A DNA stretch of 64,000 bases from Isoetes taiwanensis (Eukaryota; Streptophyta; Lycopodiopsida; Isoetales; Isoetaceae), in the NCBI GenBank assembly GCA_021234155.1, contig JAJEKV010000022.1:9426934-9490933 (forward strand), written 5' to 3'. Both the position numbers and the translations under genes were made by a program. The notes under the pieces were generated by a model. That model was not told the DNA's origin, ran no database searches, and was given only the letters and a program-made list of their open reading frames with translations. Numbering within the stretch: the first letter of the stretch is position 1; every line of letters begins with the position of its first letter. This document shows positions 1 to 11,225 of this stretch, piece by piece.

Positions 1-599
1 CAAGTTGGAGTCATTTAATGTTCTTTCAATGTCGACTGCTTTGTCAAGTTTACAAAGTAAACATTCTTCGATCTAAATCAAGGGTAGTCTAGCAACACAC
101 ACAAAAGAGGGTTAACGATTACATACCTTGCACAATTAGCTAAGTTTTACACATTTTCCAAGAGGATAAGATTCTGGTCGATATGTTCTTCACTGGAGCT
201 TGTCTTCCTTCCTTCCTTCCTTCCTTTTCAGCATGTAGCCAAATGCACATCTAAAAAATCCACAATAATGTGGATGCAAGTAATTCGAGTACAAGCAGAC
301 CTCAACAAATTCCATTACAAGCAGTCCACTACTAGAAAGGCGTAAATATGTTAAAACAAAGGGGTTCAATCATGTCATTAAGAGATAAAAATTTATGTCT
401 GAGCACATAGTACCAAAAAATTTATAGAAACAGATAAGAGTTGAAGAAATTGCTTCCAATCGCAATGTATATCAGATTCCAAGACATTGTTTGAGCCTTT
501 GCTCAAAGAACCCTAAAAGTAAGTACGCTTTGTACTTAAGATCTCAAGAATCGCAAATGGTTTAATCTAAGTCCAAGGCAACAAACCTTTATTGTGGCA
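1..599. other. AT-rich flank, no gene seen
   Basis: I see no coding signal here. It lies downstream of the transposase relic's stop codon, which falls at 602-600 on the minus strand. A short TTCC tetranucleotide run occurs at about 205-229. I looked for a terminal inverted repeat matching the far side of the relic near 4.1-4.7 kb and found none. Confidence 0.5.
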
Positions 600-3500
600 T
601 CAAACCTCTTCTCGTGCTTGGGCCGGGCAAAGAAGTACCTCGGATGTTGGAGGAGGCAAATACTCAACAATTTGTTCATGTGCCTCATTTGAAAGGAAGT
701 ATACATGTTCCTCATCACCTACTCAGTAATTCAACTTTTGCACACACTACAAGGTGGGAATAGCAGGTTACCTCAGGCATGTTGTGTAACAGCTCGTATT
801 TACCATCTCCAATGCTCTTGTAATACTTACCTGACAATACAATTTCCTGCCTGTTGAATTTAGAGCCCCAGTAGTCCTTAAATGCACGTTCCACAGTGTG
901 TTTAGGTTCAGTGCACTTAATGATCCAGAAATCAACATTATCTTCATTGCCCTCCTCAAAGATTTGACAACAAAGTTGTCACCTACATCAACCATTTCTG
1001 CCTTCCACTGATTGTCCCCTTCATACTGTACATGAGTTACAGATGCCTCTTCTACCACCTCCATAGGAAGTAAAGTTTCATGTGCATACTCTCCAAGCCG
1101 AGATGCATGTCTACACTTGGACCACAGTTCTGCCCAACAGAATCTGCAAAAACATGACAGATGCCTGTGTGCCACTTCAAGAGGCATGTCTTTGCAGTAT
1201 GGCCTGATTGTATGTATCTTTATTGTGCCTTTGAGAGTCTCACAATCATATTGCATGTCCCTATTAACATCACCTAGCTTCACAAGCCAAAAGAACCTAA
1301 TGTTGGAGTTCCAAACAGTTAGTAGCAGTTGAGAAGTAATAAGCAGCCAAAAAAGGAAAGAAAAAGTATTGACCTGTTTATGTTAGTCTCTTTCAAAGAC
1401 AGTTTGGAGCTAAAATACCAAATCAGGAAGTTCACAACATCTTGTGCATTTCTCAAGGGAGTGTTGTCTCGTTTGAGCATTTCACTTGTCAAAATTCTCT
1501 TTATGACAGCTCCAGCACCGTCATGTTCCCCTTTCCCATGTGATGAAGCAAAAAAGTTCCACTGCATCTTAATCCCTGTCAACTTATAGAATCTGCCTAA
1601 GAAGAAAAAAGCCCTAGAAGATTTGAACTGGGAAGCACATCCATAGACCAGAACACATGTTTAGACAAGTGTACTCCCTTGCTCAATAAAAAGTCATGAT
1701 GACTTTGCAAACTGTGCTGGACAAACAAACTATCATGTTTCTTGTCATCAGATATGTAGAAATGTGTCTCTTTGACAATCTTTCTATCCCCAACCTTGAT
1801 ATTTGGGATCTCTCCATCTAAAGCATGCCTGTGTGTAATATGAACTAATATAGAACATTGGTCGTTATGCCAATGCATGCTCTGGATTTCCTGCTGAACT
1901 TTGAAAGAGAAATTCTCGGCAAAGTCTATAAATGTAAACCATAGTACCTTTTGAAAAGATTGAAGACAGCTTCTTGAACTGATCCGCTTGCCATCCGGCC
2001 GTGTAATTATGTGGGATAAACCGTTTGATAACACCATCAGCATGTGTCATGAACTCCTTCAAGGTAGTTGTCTTGTACACAAGCCTCATAATGTCTTTTG
2101 TCTTCTATGATTTTTCCCTCTTTGCCTACGACTTCTTTATTGTCTCCTTAACTTTTGTGTTGACAAAAAAACAAAGATGAATACCACCAAACAGAGCCAA
2201 AAATCTGTTTTGAGCACTACCATTCAATTGGCAAGTAAACAATTGGAAAACAATTGGTACAGCGTAAATACCTTCTCAAAGTTCTTCCAATCGATAGTTC
2301 TCAATGCACTCTTCTCCCTTGGACATCTTCTTAGTTTCTTGATACCACAAAAGTGCAAATCAAGTTTAAGGCATTTTGCCTTGTGCCAAATCTCCTCCTA
2401 CGCCTTTACAAATGCACCGGTGACCTCCATAGTTCACTTACATTTGTTAAATGTTTTGTCTTTTGCTTCACAAAGGTCTCCCTTACCACAAACTGTACAC
2501 TTGCAAGCACAATTTGGCCCATGTGTGTTTGGATCTCTTCTAATTCTATTCAAAGTATGCCTTACAAATTCCATCTTCATATGGTAAATGCACATGCAAG
2601 TTTCTCGATCTTTCAATCTCCTAACAGACAAAGGTTTCAAAGATTCAAACCTCCTCAATCCAATCTTCATGTCAGGGTGCTCTTTCTGAAATTTTTTGTA
2701 AAATACAACCTAAATGAAAAAATGAACTCGTTAGAACTTTGTTTGCAGAACTGTTAAATGCATGTGCTTAGAATTTGCATGTAGGAAGTCATTAGAGGTA
2801 ATTTGAGATCTCCTTTTGTCCCCATAAGAATCCTCCAATAGAATGAGTACTCTACATCAAACTGCAATTAATGCAGCATTAACAACTTCATTGCTGTCGT
2901 TTTTTCCCTATAACTTTTGATCTACTCATCAAAATGCTGCGGCGTTTGTTGCATTAGATGCAGAATGAAAAGATCTTTCAAGTGATATATGGTTATGATG
3001 TATTTCAATACAAGCCATATGTGTTAACCTTAAAAAATATGGGTTTTTGCTCTTTTCTTATATATTTACATCCCAAAAGATATAACAATGGGTTGTCATT
3101 AGAAAGATCTTGAGGAGACGAATCCATTGCCATAAATAGTGTCCGAATCGGAGTTTTTGATCAAAAGTTATAGTAGAAAAATCACACTGCAAAAGTTAGT
3201 TAGAACTGCATTAATTACTGCTGCCACATAATACTGGAATAAAATACACTGGAGCTCTTCTCTTATTGGACAGTTTAAAAAGCTGATGTGGCTTTTTAAG
3301 CATCCCTTAATGGGACAAAATGAGATCTCAAATTACCTCTAATGGCATGTAATATGCAACATAGTGAAGAAGAAAATAAAGAAGACAAAGCATTGGAATT
3401 GAATAAAAAATCAGAGTTAGAGATCTCAAAACCTAAGATTCTTCCAAAAAATGAATCGGATGCAATCTGTAGGGTTTCTGAGTCTTCAAGCCTTCGTTGC

Positions 3501-4120
3501 ATCTTCTAAGCTTCACAACTTGCTTCTTGTTAGGGGAAACCCTGGTGTTGGAAATCCAGTAGTTGTATACCTTCTCTCGATCACCAACAGAAATTTTGTC
3601 ACTCCTATTTTTCCTTTTAAACATGGACCAAGGTCCACCAATTGCAACCGCTCTCTTCTTGTCCAAAGCAAAGATAAACAAATTTCTCTTTTATGTTCAA
3701 TGTCTTTGCAATACGAGACTTATTGTTGGAATTGTTGATGACCATTAAAAGTGTAGATGATCTTGCATGAGTAATGTCATGATTCCTTCTTAGCTTGTTG
3801 CTTTGAAGACCGCTCTTAACATTATCAACAACATCCCCGACCGCTAAAAATTCTTTTGTGGCCCATGATGCCAATTTGAGGTAATCCTTGACCTCGTCTT
3901 GCTAATATCTCATCCCTATCATCTTGAAACAAATTTTTGCACACATTCTCAATATTATCCAAAATATCTTTTGCCAATTTCGCTTGGTTCTAGTGGCCAA
4001 TCTACGAGGGGTTGCAACATTCTTGTGCCAATCTTTCGGCTCTTCTTTTCCTTTGCATTCTTCTTTTGGCGGACATAATCTTCCCCGCAAGTCGTATTTG
4101 GTGATAAACATTTGCATTTA
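600..4120 (-). pseudogene. DDE-type transposase relic, copy 1 (broken)
   Basis: A transposase-like protein reads right to left but changes frame several times. Its order is: a basic N-terminal region (about 4100-3900); a block with the motif NTRVSPNKK (about 3680-3437); an intron; a block with LKDRETCMC (about 2712-2434); a block with DFAENF and MHWH (about 1960-1850); GCASQFK and HGKGEHDG (about 1640-1520); an EDNVDFWIIKCTEP block (about 960-900); and a C-terminal block with VEYLPPP, ending at TGA 602-600. The D in DFAENF, the expected D before GCASQFK and the E in HGKGE could be a catalytic triad. That is inference. Frame changes near 3680, 1650 and 970 make it a pseudogene. A related copy lies at 55.5-56.9 kb on the other strand. 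The superfamily is not identified; MULE and L1 are excluded because both occur here and look different. Confidence 0.7.
2790..3344. mobile_element. Foldback MITE inside the transposase relic's intron
   Basis: The outer ends are inverted repeats. The left end begins CATTAGAGGTAATTTGAGAT and the right end, read on the other strand, begins identically. Similarity continues for about 39 bases through a TTTTGTCC block. Weaker inverted similarity continues inward, for example ATAACTTTTGATC near 2912 and its complement near 3160. No transposase is encoded, so this is non-autonomous. It sits in the gap between the TRVSPN block and the LKDRETC block of copy 1. Copy 2 has an intron at the same place without this insert. 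The target duplication is unclear; a GCATGTA on each side is not directly adjacent to the left end. Confidence 0.65.
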
Positions 4121-5263
4121 ACACGAATGCGGTCACAACAAGTGTGTCCAATGACCTTTCTCGAAACCGAAATGGGAGATGAAACTCTTTTAACAGCGAA
4201 ATTGAAGGGGAAGGCAATCCTTCTCCTAAATGCTTAATTCAATTCGGCAACGACATGCAGTGGATGGCACAAACTCGCACCCTTATATCCGTATTTCGGA
4301 CTCCAAATCGAAGCCCGTGTCCTTTGCCACCGCTCGATCAAAGATTTCGAATTTGGCTTCAAATTCGGCAAAGAAAACGCTCAACCAAATCCATCTCTTC
4401 TTGAAAAAAAAATAGGAAGAAGCGCATCTTCGATGGGGAAGACGGATTTGGCGGGGTATGATCATTTTGAGAGGATGCTCTTGGCGGGCCAACGATCTCT
4501 CCTCAAATTGCTCGAGCAGTTTGGCGCTCATAAAACCTAATTCGATAATGGAGTCTAAAATTAGGAAAAAAGGCCAAAAGCACCCCCAAAGACCCAATGC
4601 TCACAATCCCGTAAAATTGCCCCCCAATATTGTGCTTTGACCCAAAAAGAAGAAGATGATTGTGACGATGAGTTTTATTTTGAGTTGAGTAAAAGCTATC
4701 CAGACTAGGGCAATCTGAAAGTATATGGCACCCGCAATTAGCAATCAGGGGACTTTTAACAGTTGCACGTTCAATTTCGATGTTGATGGTGCTGCATTAT
4801 TTGGTGTCATCGTTTCTGCATTGGGACGAGGTTCTGGATTTGGGCATGGTTCTGATTCTTCATGAGTTGAAGCTTGGTTGTTCATGATTTGGAATTTTCT
4901 GTTTGAATGATAAAACTTTGATCTGTTAACTGTGATGAATTTTTGAGTATAATGGTCTTAAAGACCAAGTTTTTGGGATTCTACCTCTGTTTTAAGATCT
5001 TTGTAAGATCATGTTTCTGTATAAAAATAGAACTTTGGATCAATGAAACTGTTTTTGTGTTAATGAAATCATAAATGTATTTGTTAATAACTGTTTTTGT
5101 GTTAATGAAATCATAAACGTATGGTGGAGGAAGAATTGTGTGGTGGAGGAATAATTACAGCCTATAATTTTAAGCATGATTGAGAGTAATCAAGGGCTGG
5201 TGTGGATTACGCTCTTTAAAATCACGTGAAGCAGCTAATTTATGATTGCTACGATTTGAAAAA
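4121..5263. other. Spacer between transposase relic and kinase-like gene
   Basis: No gene is supported. Minus-strand open stretches at 4283-4597 and 4002-4217 may be upstream remains of the same relic, but they show no motif. An imperfect direct duplication of about 45 bases, containing ACTGTTTTTGTGTTAATGAA, lies at about 5048-5120. The stretch just below 5264 would be the 3' UTR of the kinase-like gene. Confidence 0.45.
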
Positions 5264-8200
5264 TTAAAAAATTGTCATCCACCGATGGCATGCAACAGCT
5301 TCTGCTATAGGTCGTTGCCGGTAGTCAGGATTTAGCATAGCCTGACAACAATAGACGGTTTTCATCGACTGCATAAGCTATTTCTAAGAACACTGAAATT
5401 CAGTTATACCTGAAGAAGTTCCCACCCTGCTCCTTCGTCAAGATCAAGGAACTGCACTGCTTCAACCCACCTGTCATCTGCAATACAGTACCTGCATAGA
5501 GATTGTTGCCGTTAGTTATAATACATTGAGTGGAGCATATCACAATTACATTTCCTCCCATTGCTGCAATCTCTGCAAATTTTGTGAATATTCAACATGT
5601 AAGAAAAAACATATAGAAATAGATATCTCTTAGTCAGCCGAAAAAGATTCAGCCACTATCATAATCAATCTTTGTAAGCAAACCGTAGATAATTAAGTAG
5701 ACAAATGTATTCACAATCTCACAAAGGCCTTTCTGGTCTAGGAGACAAAAATATAGGCACATATATACCCTGAATGGGCATTGGTTTAGATCCTTCAATG
5801 CAAATTATGGAAAATACACAGAACATTCTCATCCCCTCATTGGCGGTTAGGTCAAGCTACTTTTACATGTTTTAAATATATGAGCATATATATTGCTGTA
5901 GCTAAGAATATACCTCCTCAGCATTCCATTAGGATGCAAAATCTAATCATCCATTGGACTTCAGGCACGTGAACTAGTGCAATGGTTGATACCTTTTCTC
6001 AAATACAATGACAGAAACAATGCATCCATTTACTTGACATTCTAAGCATATAAAAATTAATATGAAAAAGCTTAGAGACATTAGTTCTTACTCTCTTGCT
6101 GACTTCAAGTCAAGTCGAAAAGTGTTCTCCAACAATCTCTGTATGTGAAGAGACTTGTATTAGATGTAAAGTTCACTATCCTATGTGAATGATAGAAGTA
6201 TAGTTGCGCACTGGTAAAGGTGATCAAAGCAACTTTAGCTATTAAATTCTCATGGTAACAATAATCTCAGTTCTAACATACGACAACTATTACAGAAGCA
6301 AATTCCTGCTTTGAAGGGGCAGAAACTATAAGAAATTAAGTAACTGGACTGCAAGATGGACACAAAGAAGAATTTGTGGGAATGGACATTTCAAAATTAT
6401 TATTCGAAAGAAAGGGGCCAAAAGACAATAGGATTATGTGCATGAGAAACAATGTTGACAGCAACTAAGTTACCTGGAGTGTTGGACCATCAATGCTTCC
6501 GGGCTCACTAAGAGAAATAAACACAATGGATGCCATGAAAAGGCCACCAGCATAGCTGCAATTACATGTAACAAATCATTTACAAATAGGAAAGGACAAA
6601 AAAAATTCAATGAATGGAAGACAAGATACAAACATGTCATCGGCAATGCCAAATGCTCTGCGTTCAAAGGGAGTTCGAGCACCCGCAGATCTTGCACGTC
6701 GCCAAAGACCTTCTGACAGATTGAATTCTTCCTTTGCACCTCCCAATGTGAATAGTGTATTATCGCTGCCACGAAAAGAAAAATCATTTGTATTTTTATA
6801 CAGAATAGGTATAACTGCAGAGACAGGCTAATGTAGGCTGAATTAAGTCATAATCGTCTGTTGAACCCTGTCTAAATCATAGGACCATTCCAGCTATTTG
6901 CTTTAGAACAAATAAACACCTAGTCTTGTTATAGAATGCACCTGGTTAACTCCCCAGATTAAAAGTATAGCTGATCACATACAATGCAAGTGGTTTTAGC
7001 CAATTTACTTCTTGGAAGCTTTAAGAAATCTGTTACCTTATATCAACAGCAAAAGAAAGATCCTTTAAGCGAGGTACAAGAAACATGGTATCTCTTTCTT
7101 CCAACAAACTGTAGATTAGTTGTAGCATTAGCCACTGATATGTCTCGAAGCCTTATTAGTTATAGCATATGGACACAGTTAGTATCATACTTTAGGACTA
7201 CAGATGCGGGGCCAAGAGATTGATGTAGCTGGCCTTTAGAGTGCATGTATGAAAGGCCAGAAAATGCTCCCCGAAACAGCTTTAATAGGAACTTCTGCCG
7301 ACGTTGAATTGGCCTTCTTTTGTCATAGCGATCCCAAAAGTCCCATTCACCAACAGCTTTTTGTTCAATTGTTGCCACACTAGCTAATTTTGCATAATCT
7401 ACTGCTGTATATCTTCCATCATCTCGAAATACTAACCACTGCCCTATGCCCAGAAAATAGATTGTAAACTAAAATGAAAACCATGAGCCATCTCTTGATG
7501 CATGATATACACACCTGCTCCCCTGTTCTGGTCTCAAAACCTCCAAGAAGCACAGTGAGGTTAGGACACAAATCTTCATCTGAAGGTTCATCTAAAGAGT
7601 CCTAAACAGCAGAAAATTTCCTATAAATATGTACTTCCAATTGAATAAACTACATTGCACTTCCATTCTTATTGTACCAATCAAGTAAAACCACACAAGA
7701 AACTATTATAGCTACAAAAGCACATCTACAGGAGCGTGTTGCCAGCATACAGAGTGGAACATCTCATAACAGACAGGATTTGAGCTTAAAATTCCACAGA
7801 GCGCGAGCAAAAGGGACACTCCCTAAGAAAAACCTGAAGAGTAGCATATGTAGCAAGTTCATTAGCAGCCATGATGTCAGCTTCACTTCCTCCGATACTC
7901 CTTCCTGGATATGCCTGTAAAAAAACCACATGATGGTCCGTCTAGATGTTTTTTGAAACATTACAGAAACATTCTTTTGTACTTTCCTAATTTCAACGAC
8001 AATGTTCTATCCAGCATCAGTGCACTGCCTTAATCTCGGGACATTTTAGAGATAAAATTTCCAACAGAAAAATGCATTCTTGTCTAGAACCTTAGTTTGC
8101 GCAACTAACCAAAACATTCTATATGCTACTAGGAAACTTTTTTGTGATGAGGATGGACGGTTAAATTGCTGTGAGAGTGCAAACAGTAACAGGGATTGCT

Positions 8201-9159
8201 TCCATTTGAAAGACCCAAAGACTTAATGCTTGACATCTTCTAATTACTAGGAAAAGCATTTCAGAGAGACCTTCATAATCACTCGTGTGCCCATCCTCGG
8301 CCCACGTGATATTTTACCTGCATATAACCTGGAGTAAAACATATAAGAAAACCATGAGGAGATTTTGTGTATGGGTAAGACAAATCAGCCTGTTGTCAGA
8401 CTAATGTCTAAACTGGCCTATAAAAAAAGGGTGATAGCAAGACCAAAGGCTTCGGCCAGAAGTTTGTAATAAGTTTGTTGCAGATTCAAAACGTTTTACC
8501 CTAGATGACTGATGAAGCAATAAACAGCAAGATCCAATATAAAATATGCAAACAACGATAGCTAGGATCTGAATTCTAACGTAATGCACAAAAGCGAATC
8601 ACTTTCTCAGTTTTGACCATTGAAGCCCTCAATATTCCACTTCTACTACAAATAGCAGCAAAGGACTCAAAACTTGCAGGTACACAAAACAACCTGATTT
8701 CTACATTGCCTTGCCCAATTTCCTGATTGCCCATCTTCATTACATCCCGCTTGTCAAATCCTGCTGCTATATTCTCCATCATGCCAGTGTTGGCAATGCC
8801 TCCGAATTGGGACGATGTGTAACTGTAACATTGTAAAATTATGTAGCCTGAGGCATAGCATTAAGATAAATGCTAGTGAATAGAATTCAAAATATGTCAG
8901 AGCTAATTTACCTGGAGATGTTCATGAAACCATATGTCCCAAGAAGTTTCTCAACTTCAAAATCCTCAGGATTGAACTGTTGTATGCTTGCAAGAGGTTT
9001 TTGGTGTAATGTCTTTTTCGTATGTTTTCTTTTCGCGACAGAAAGGAAAGAATTTCCCATGCCCTTTGAAAGGGAAAGTCTTCCATTCAGTGGGCATGAT
9101 TCTGCCTTCTGGAGAACGCCAGCTGACAATTTGAAGACAGATGTGCATAAGCTGCTCAT
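5264..9159 (-). CDS. Plastid-type protein-kinase-like protein (probable pseudokinase), 12 exons, 447 aa
   Basis: Twelve exons join without a frame break: 9159-8912, 8822-8694, 8328-8271, 7914-7834, 7601-7515, 7438-7191, 7108-7037, 6765-6634, 6555-6474, 6138-6092, 5491-5410 and 5341-5264, all GT-AG. The start is the first ATG after an in-frame TAG. The first 60 or so residues are rich in Ser, Lys and Arg with few acids, which fits a plastid transit peptide. Kinase landmarks run in order: TRVIMK (Lys about 145, the VAIK lysine); an alpha-C helix GGSEADIMAANEL; YMHSKGQLHQSLGP (about 263-278) where HRD should be; KDLSFAVDI in place of DFG; DDIYAGGLFMA in the alpha-F position; and a C-lobe end NPDYRQRPIAEA. 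The HRD aspartate is missing (HQS), while the DFG-position Asp remains. It is therefore kinase-fold but probably weak or inactive. The substrate is unknown. An alternative acceptor 27 bases upstream of the last exon also stays in frame. Confidence 0.9.
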
Positions 9160-10010
9160 TTCTGATCTTTCAAAAGAGTTGATTAGAGGCTACCATTTTG
9201 TAATCTCCAACCTGCAAGACGATAAAATCATCATGCCGCCTATGCATACCAGATATACAAGAGCTGCTACCAATTACATTGAAAGTGCAATCAATCCATC
9301 CGCTTGAATTTTATCTCTCCCAAAAAAAAAAAAAAAAAACCATCAGTTTGAACCCAATCAACTCGTGCCATGTAGGAAAAGCATAGCTCTGGTATTTGTA
9401 ATTTTGGACGGCTGGGATGGATTTAATCAGGTAGAATATGCTGTGTGAAAATTGTGAACAGATCTACAACTAACTGACATGCTTGTTTGTGTGAAGCTCA
9501 ATACAATAAGGGATTTTATTTGGTCTTGTATGGAAGTTGGTTTCTTCTTAGATGATTAACGACATGGTTATAGGTTCAACTAACAATGAACTTGCTATCT
9601 GAATCTTCTTTGAGAGAGCATGGGAACTGGTATTAGTACCTCCGAAGAAATCATGCTTTCCTTTACATGTTATCATTCTTCACCATCCATTTGGCTTGTC
9701 AAATGATTCTTTGGTATTTGAAAATTGGTATATGGCTAATGTTTAGTTCATATGTATAAGAAGGAAAAACGCGAGCTGCAAGAGGGCGTGACATCCTGGG
9801 CAGCGCTGCAAATTTTATAGTAGCACTGCAAATCCCGTAGCAGCCCGCATACATCAATTTGTGGAACTGTAGCAGCTGGAGGGCAAATCACCTATGTTGC
9901 ATCGCTGGTCATGCTCACCTCCCTTGTTGATGTTGTTTTTGGGGCTCACGTGAACACTACATAAGGAAATTGTCGCACAAGTTGAAACTAGCTATGGAAA
10001 CATATACAAT

Positions 10011-10081
10011 TATAAATTAATATTTAATTATACAAGAAATTTATCGCGGCGGCCAAGGCCGCCGCGAACATTTCTCTTTCC
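10011..10081. repeat. Dispersed repeat with GC-rich palindrome, copy 1
   Basis: A perfect inverted repeat, arms CGCGGCGGCC and GGCCGCCGCG around a central AA, sits at about 10045-10066 in otherwise AT-rich DNA. It is framed by TATACAAGAAATTTAT on the left and AACATTTCTCTTT on the right. The same roughly 50-base block recurs at about 19973-20020 in opposite orientation. Its family is unknown. Confidence 0.7.
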
Positions 10082-10790
10082 CAACCCCTGTTTGTACCCA
10101 AGTGAGCCAAACAGAAAAGTTTATTCACAGTGCCCATGTCCTACCGACTCACTTATTGTTTAGAATTTTGTCTGGCAGTAGAATATTTATAGATGATCTA
10201 GTTGTGTGCATTATGTTATAGTTTAGATGAGAGGCAAATCTAAATGCTGTGTGTGCACGCAATTAGAATGTTATTCGACTTAGTTTTCAAATTTAAATGC
10301 TTTGTATGCTCAATTACAATGGTTTTTGACGTACTGTACAAAGTATTAGTTCAAAGGAATCACTCTAACTAGGTCAAATGCCTGAATTCATGGAAACGAA
10401 CCCACAGAAGATAAATGACCTTGTAGTTAGAAATGTGCTTGTGGATGTCTTCATCAATATAACAATGATTCCAAAGGGTGTCTGTTTAAGCACATGACCA
10501 TGACATCAAAGAGAAAAAAGAATATGTGCAACCATGGAACATGAGCTTTTCCATATGCTAGCATGCTATAAACCTCGAAATAAATATGGCCAATATTTTA
10601 ACACACAAAGATAATGAAACATTTAAAGGGGGAAACAAATGAAATATTAAATGGGGGCAGAACTTAGGAGTGTCATGTGGCCGCACTCCATTGGTTGAAA
10701 CAAACAAAAGGGCTTTTGCTCTGTTCTTGTCTGCGGGCAAGATCGCAGGGCTTTGAAAATCCATGCCAAATAATTAGCAGGAGAAACTTA

Positions 10791-10799
10791 AAAAAGAAA
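10791..10799. repeat. Left 9-bp target-site duplication of the MULE
   Basis: AAAAAGAAA directly abuts the left terminal inverted repeat and is repeated exactly at 14007-14015. Nine bases is the usual Mutator-superfamily duplication length. Confidence 0.85.
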
Positions 10800-10884
10800 G
10801 GGAAAAACTCCAGATTACCCTTATGTTTTGACATATTTTCCCACATACCCCTAACTTTTTAAATATTGATGGAATGCCCCTGGT
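10800..10884 (+). repeat. Left terminal inverted repeat of the MULE
   Basis: These 85 bases match the reverse complement of 13922-14006 with about one mismatch (a C/T change near base 33). A looser AT-rich subterminal region with several AATACCCTTA-like motifs follows. Confidence 0.9.
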
Positions 10885-11225
10885 CAATGTACAATGTATA
10901 ATGTAGTTTTGATAATTGTTGAAATACCCTTAAGTTTTGACATAATTTCTCGAATACCCTTATGTTTCCTTCGAATTCACAAAATACCCTTGATGCCTCT
11001 AACGTGTGTTTTATTTCAAATTTCAAAAGTTTCAAGCATCACAAAATACCCTTAAGTTTTGCAAAATCGTTTGGATTGCCCTTGAGCCCAAACGTTTGTT
11101 TTTGAATGCTCCATACATCTTTAAAATTCAACAAGATAATTTCAAATGCCAAAGTAGGCCAAGATTAACTTAAATCTCATAAGTATTGTTTTGAAGCACA
11201 ATAAACACAATGGACACATTGCTTA

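Larger units (their letters stand above)
9160..10799. other. Upstream region of kinase-like gene; no other gene
   Basis: It contains the presumed promoter and 5' UTR of the kinase-like gene, whose transcription runs leftward. I cannot place a TATA box with confidence. A long A-tract is at about 9322-9339. The GC-rich palindromic repeat described separately is at about 10045-10066. Plus-strand open stretches here show no recognisable motif. Confidence 0.5.

Noticed and set aside
768-1283. Independent 171-aa gene on the minus strand
   Set aside because: It is one frame segment of the transposase relic; the continuation is in another frame after about 970.
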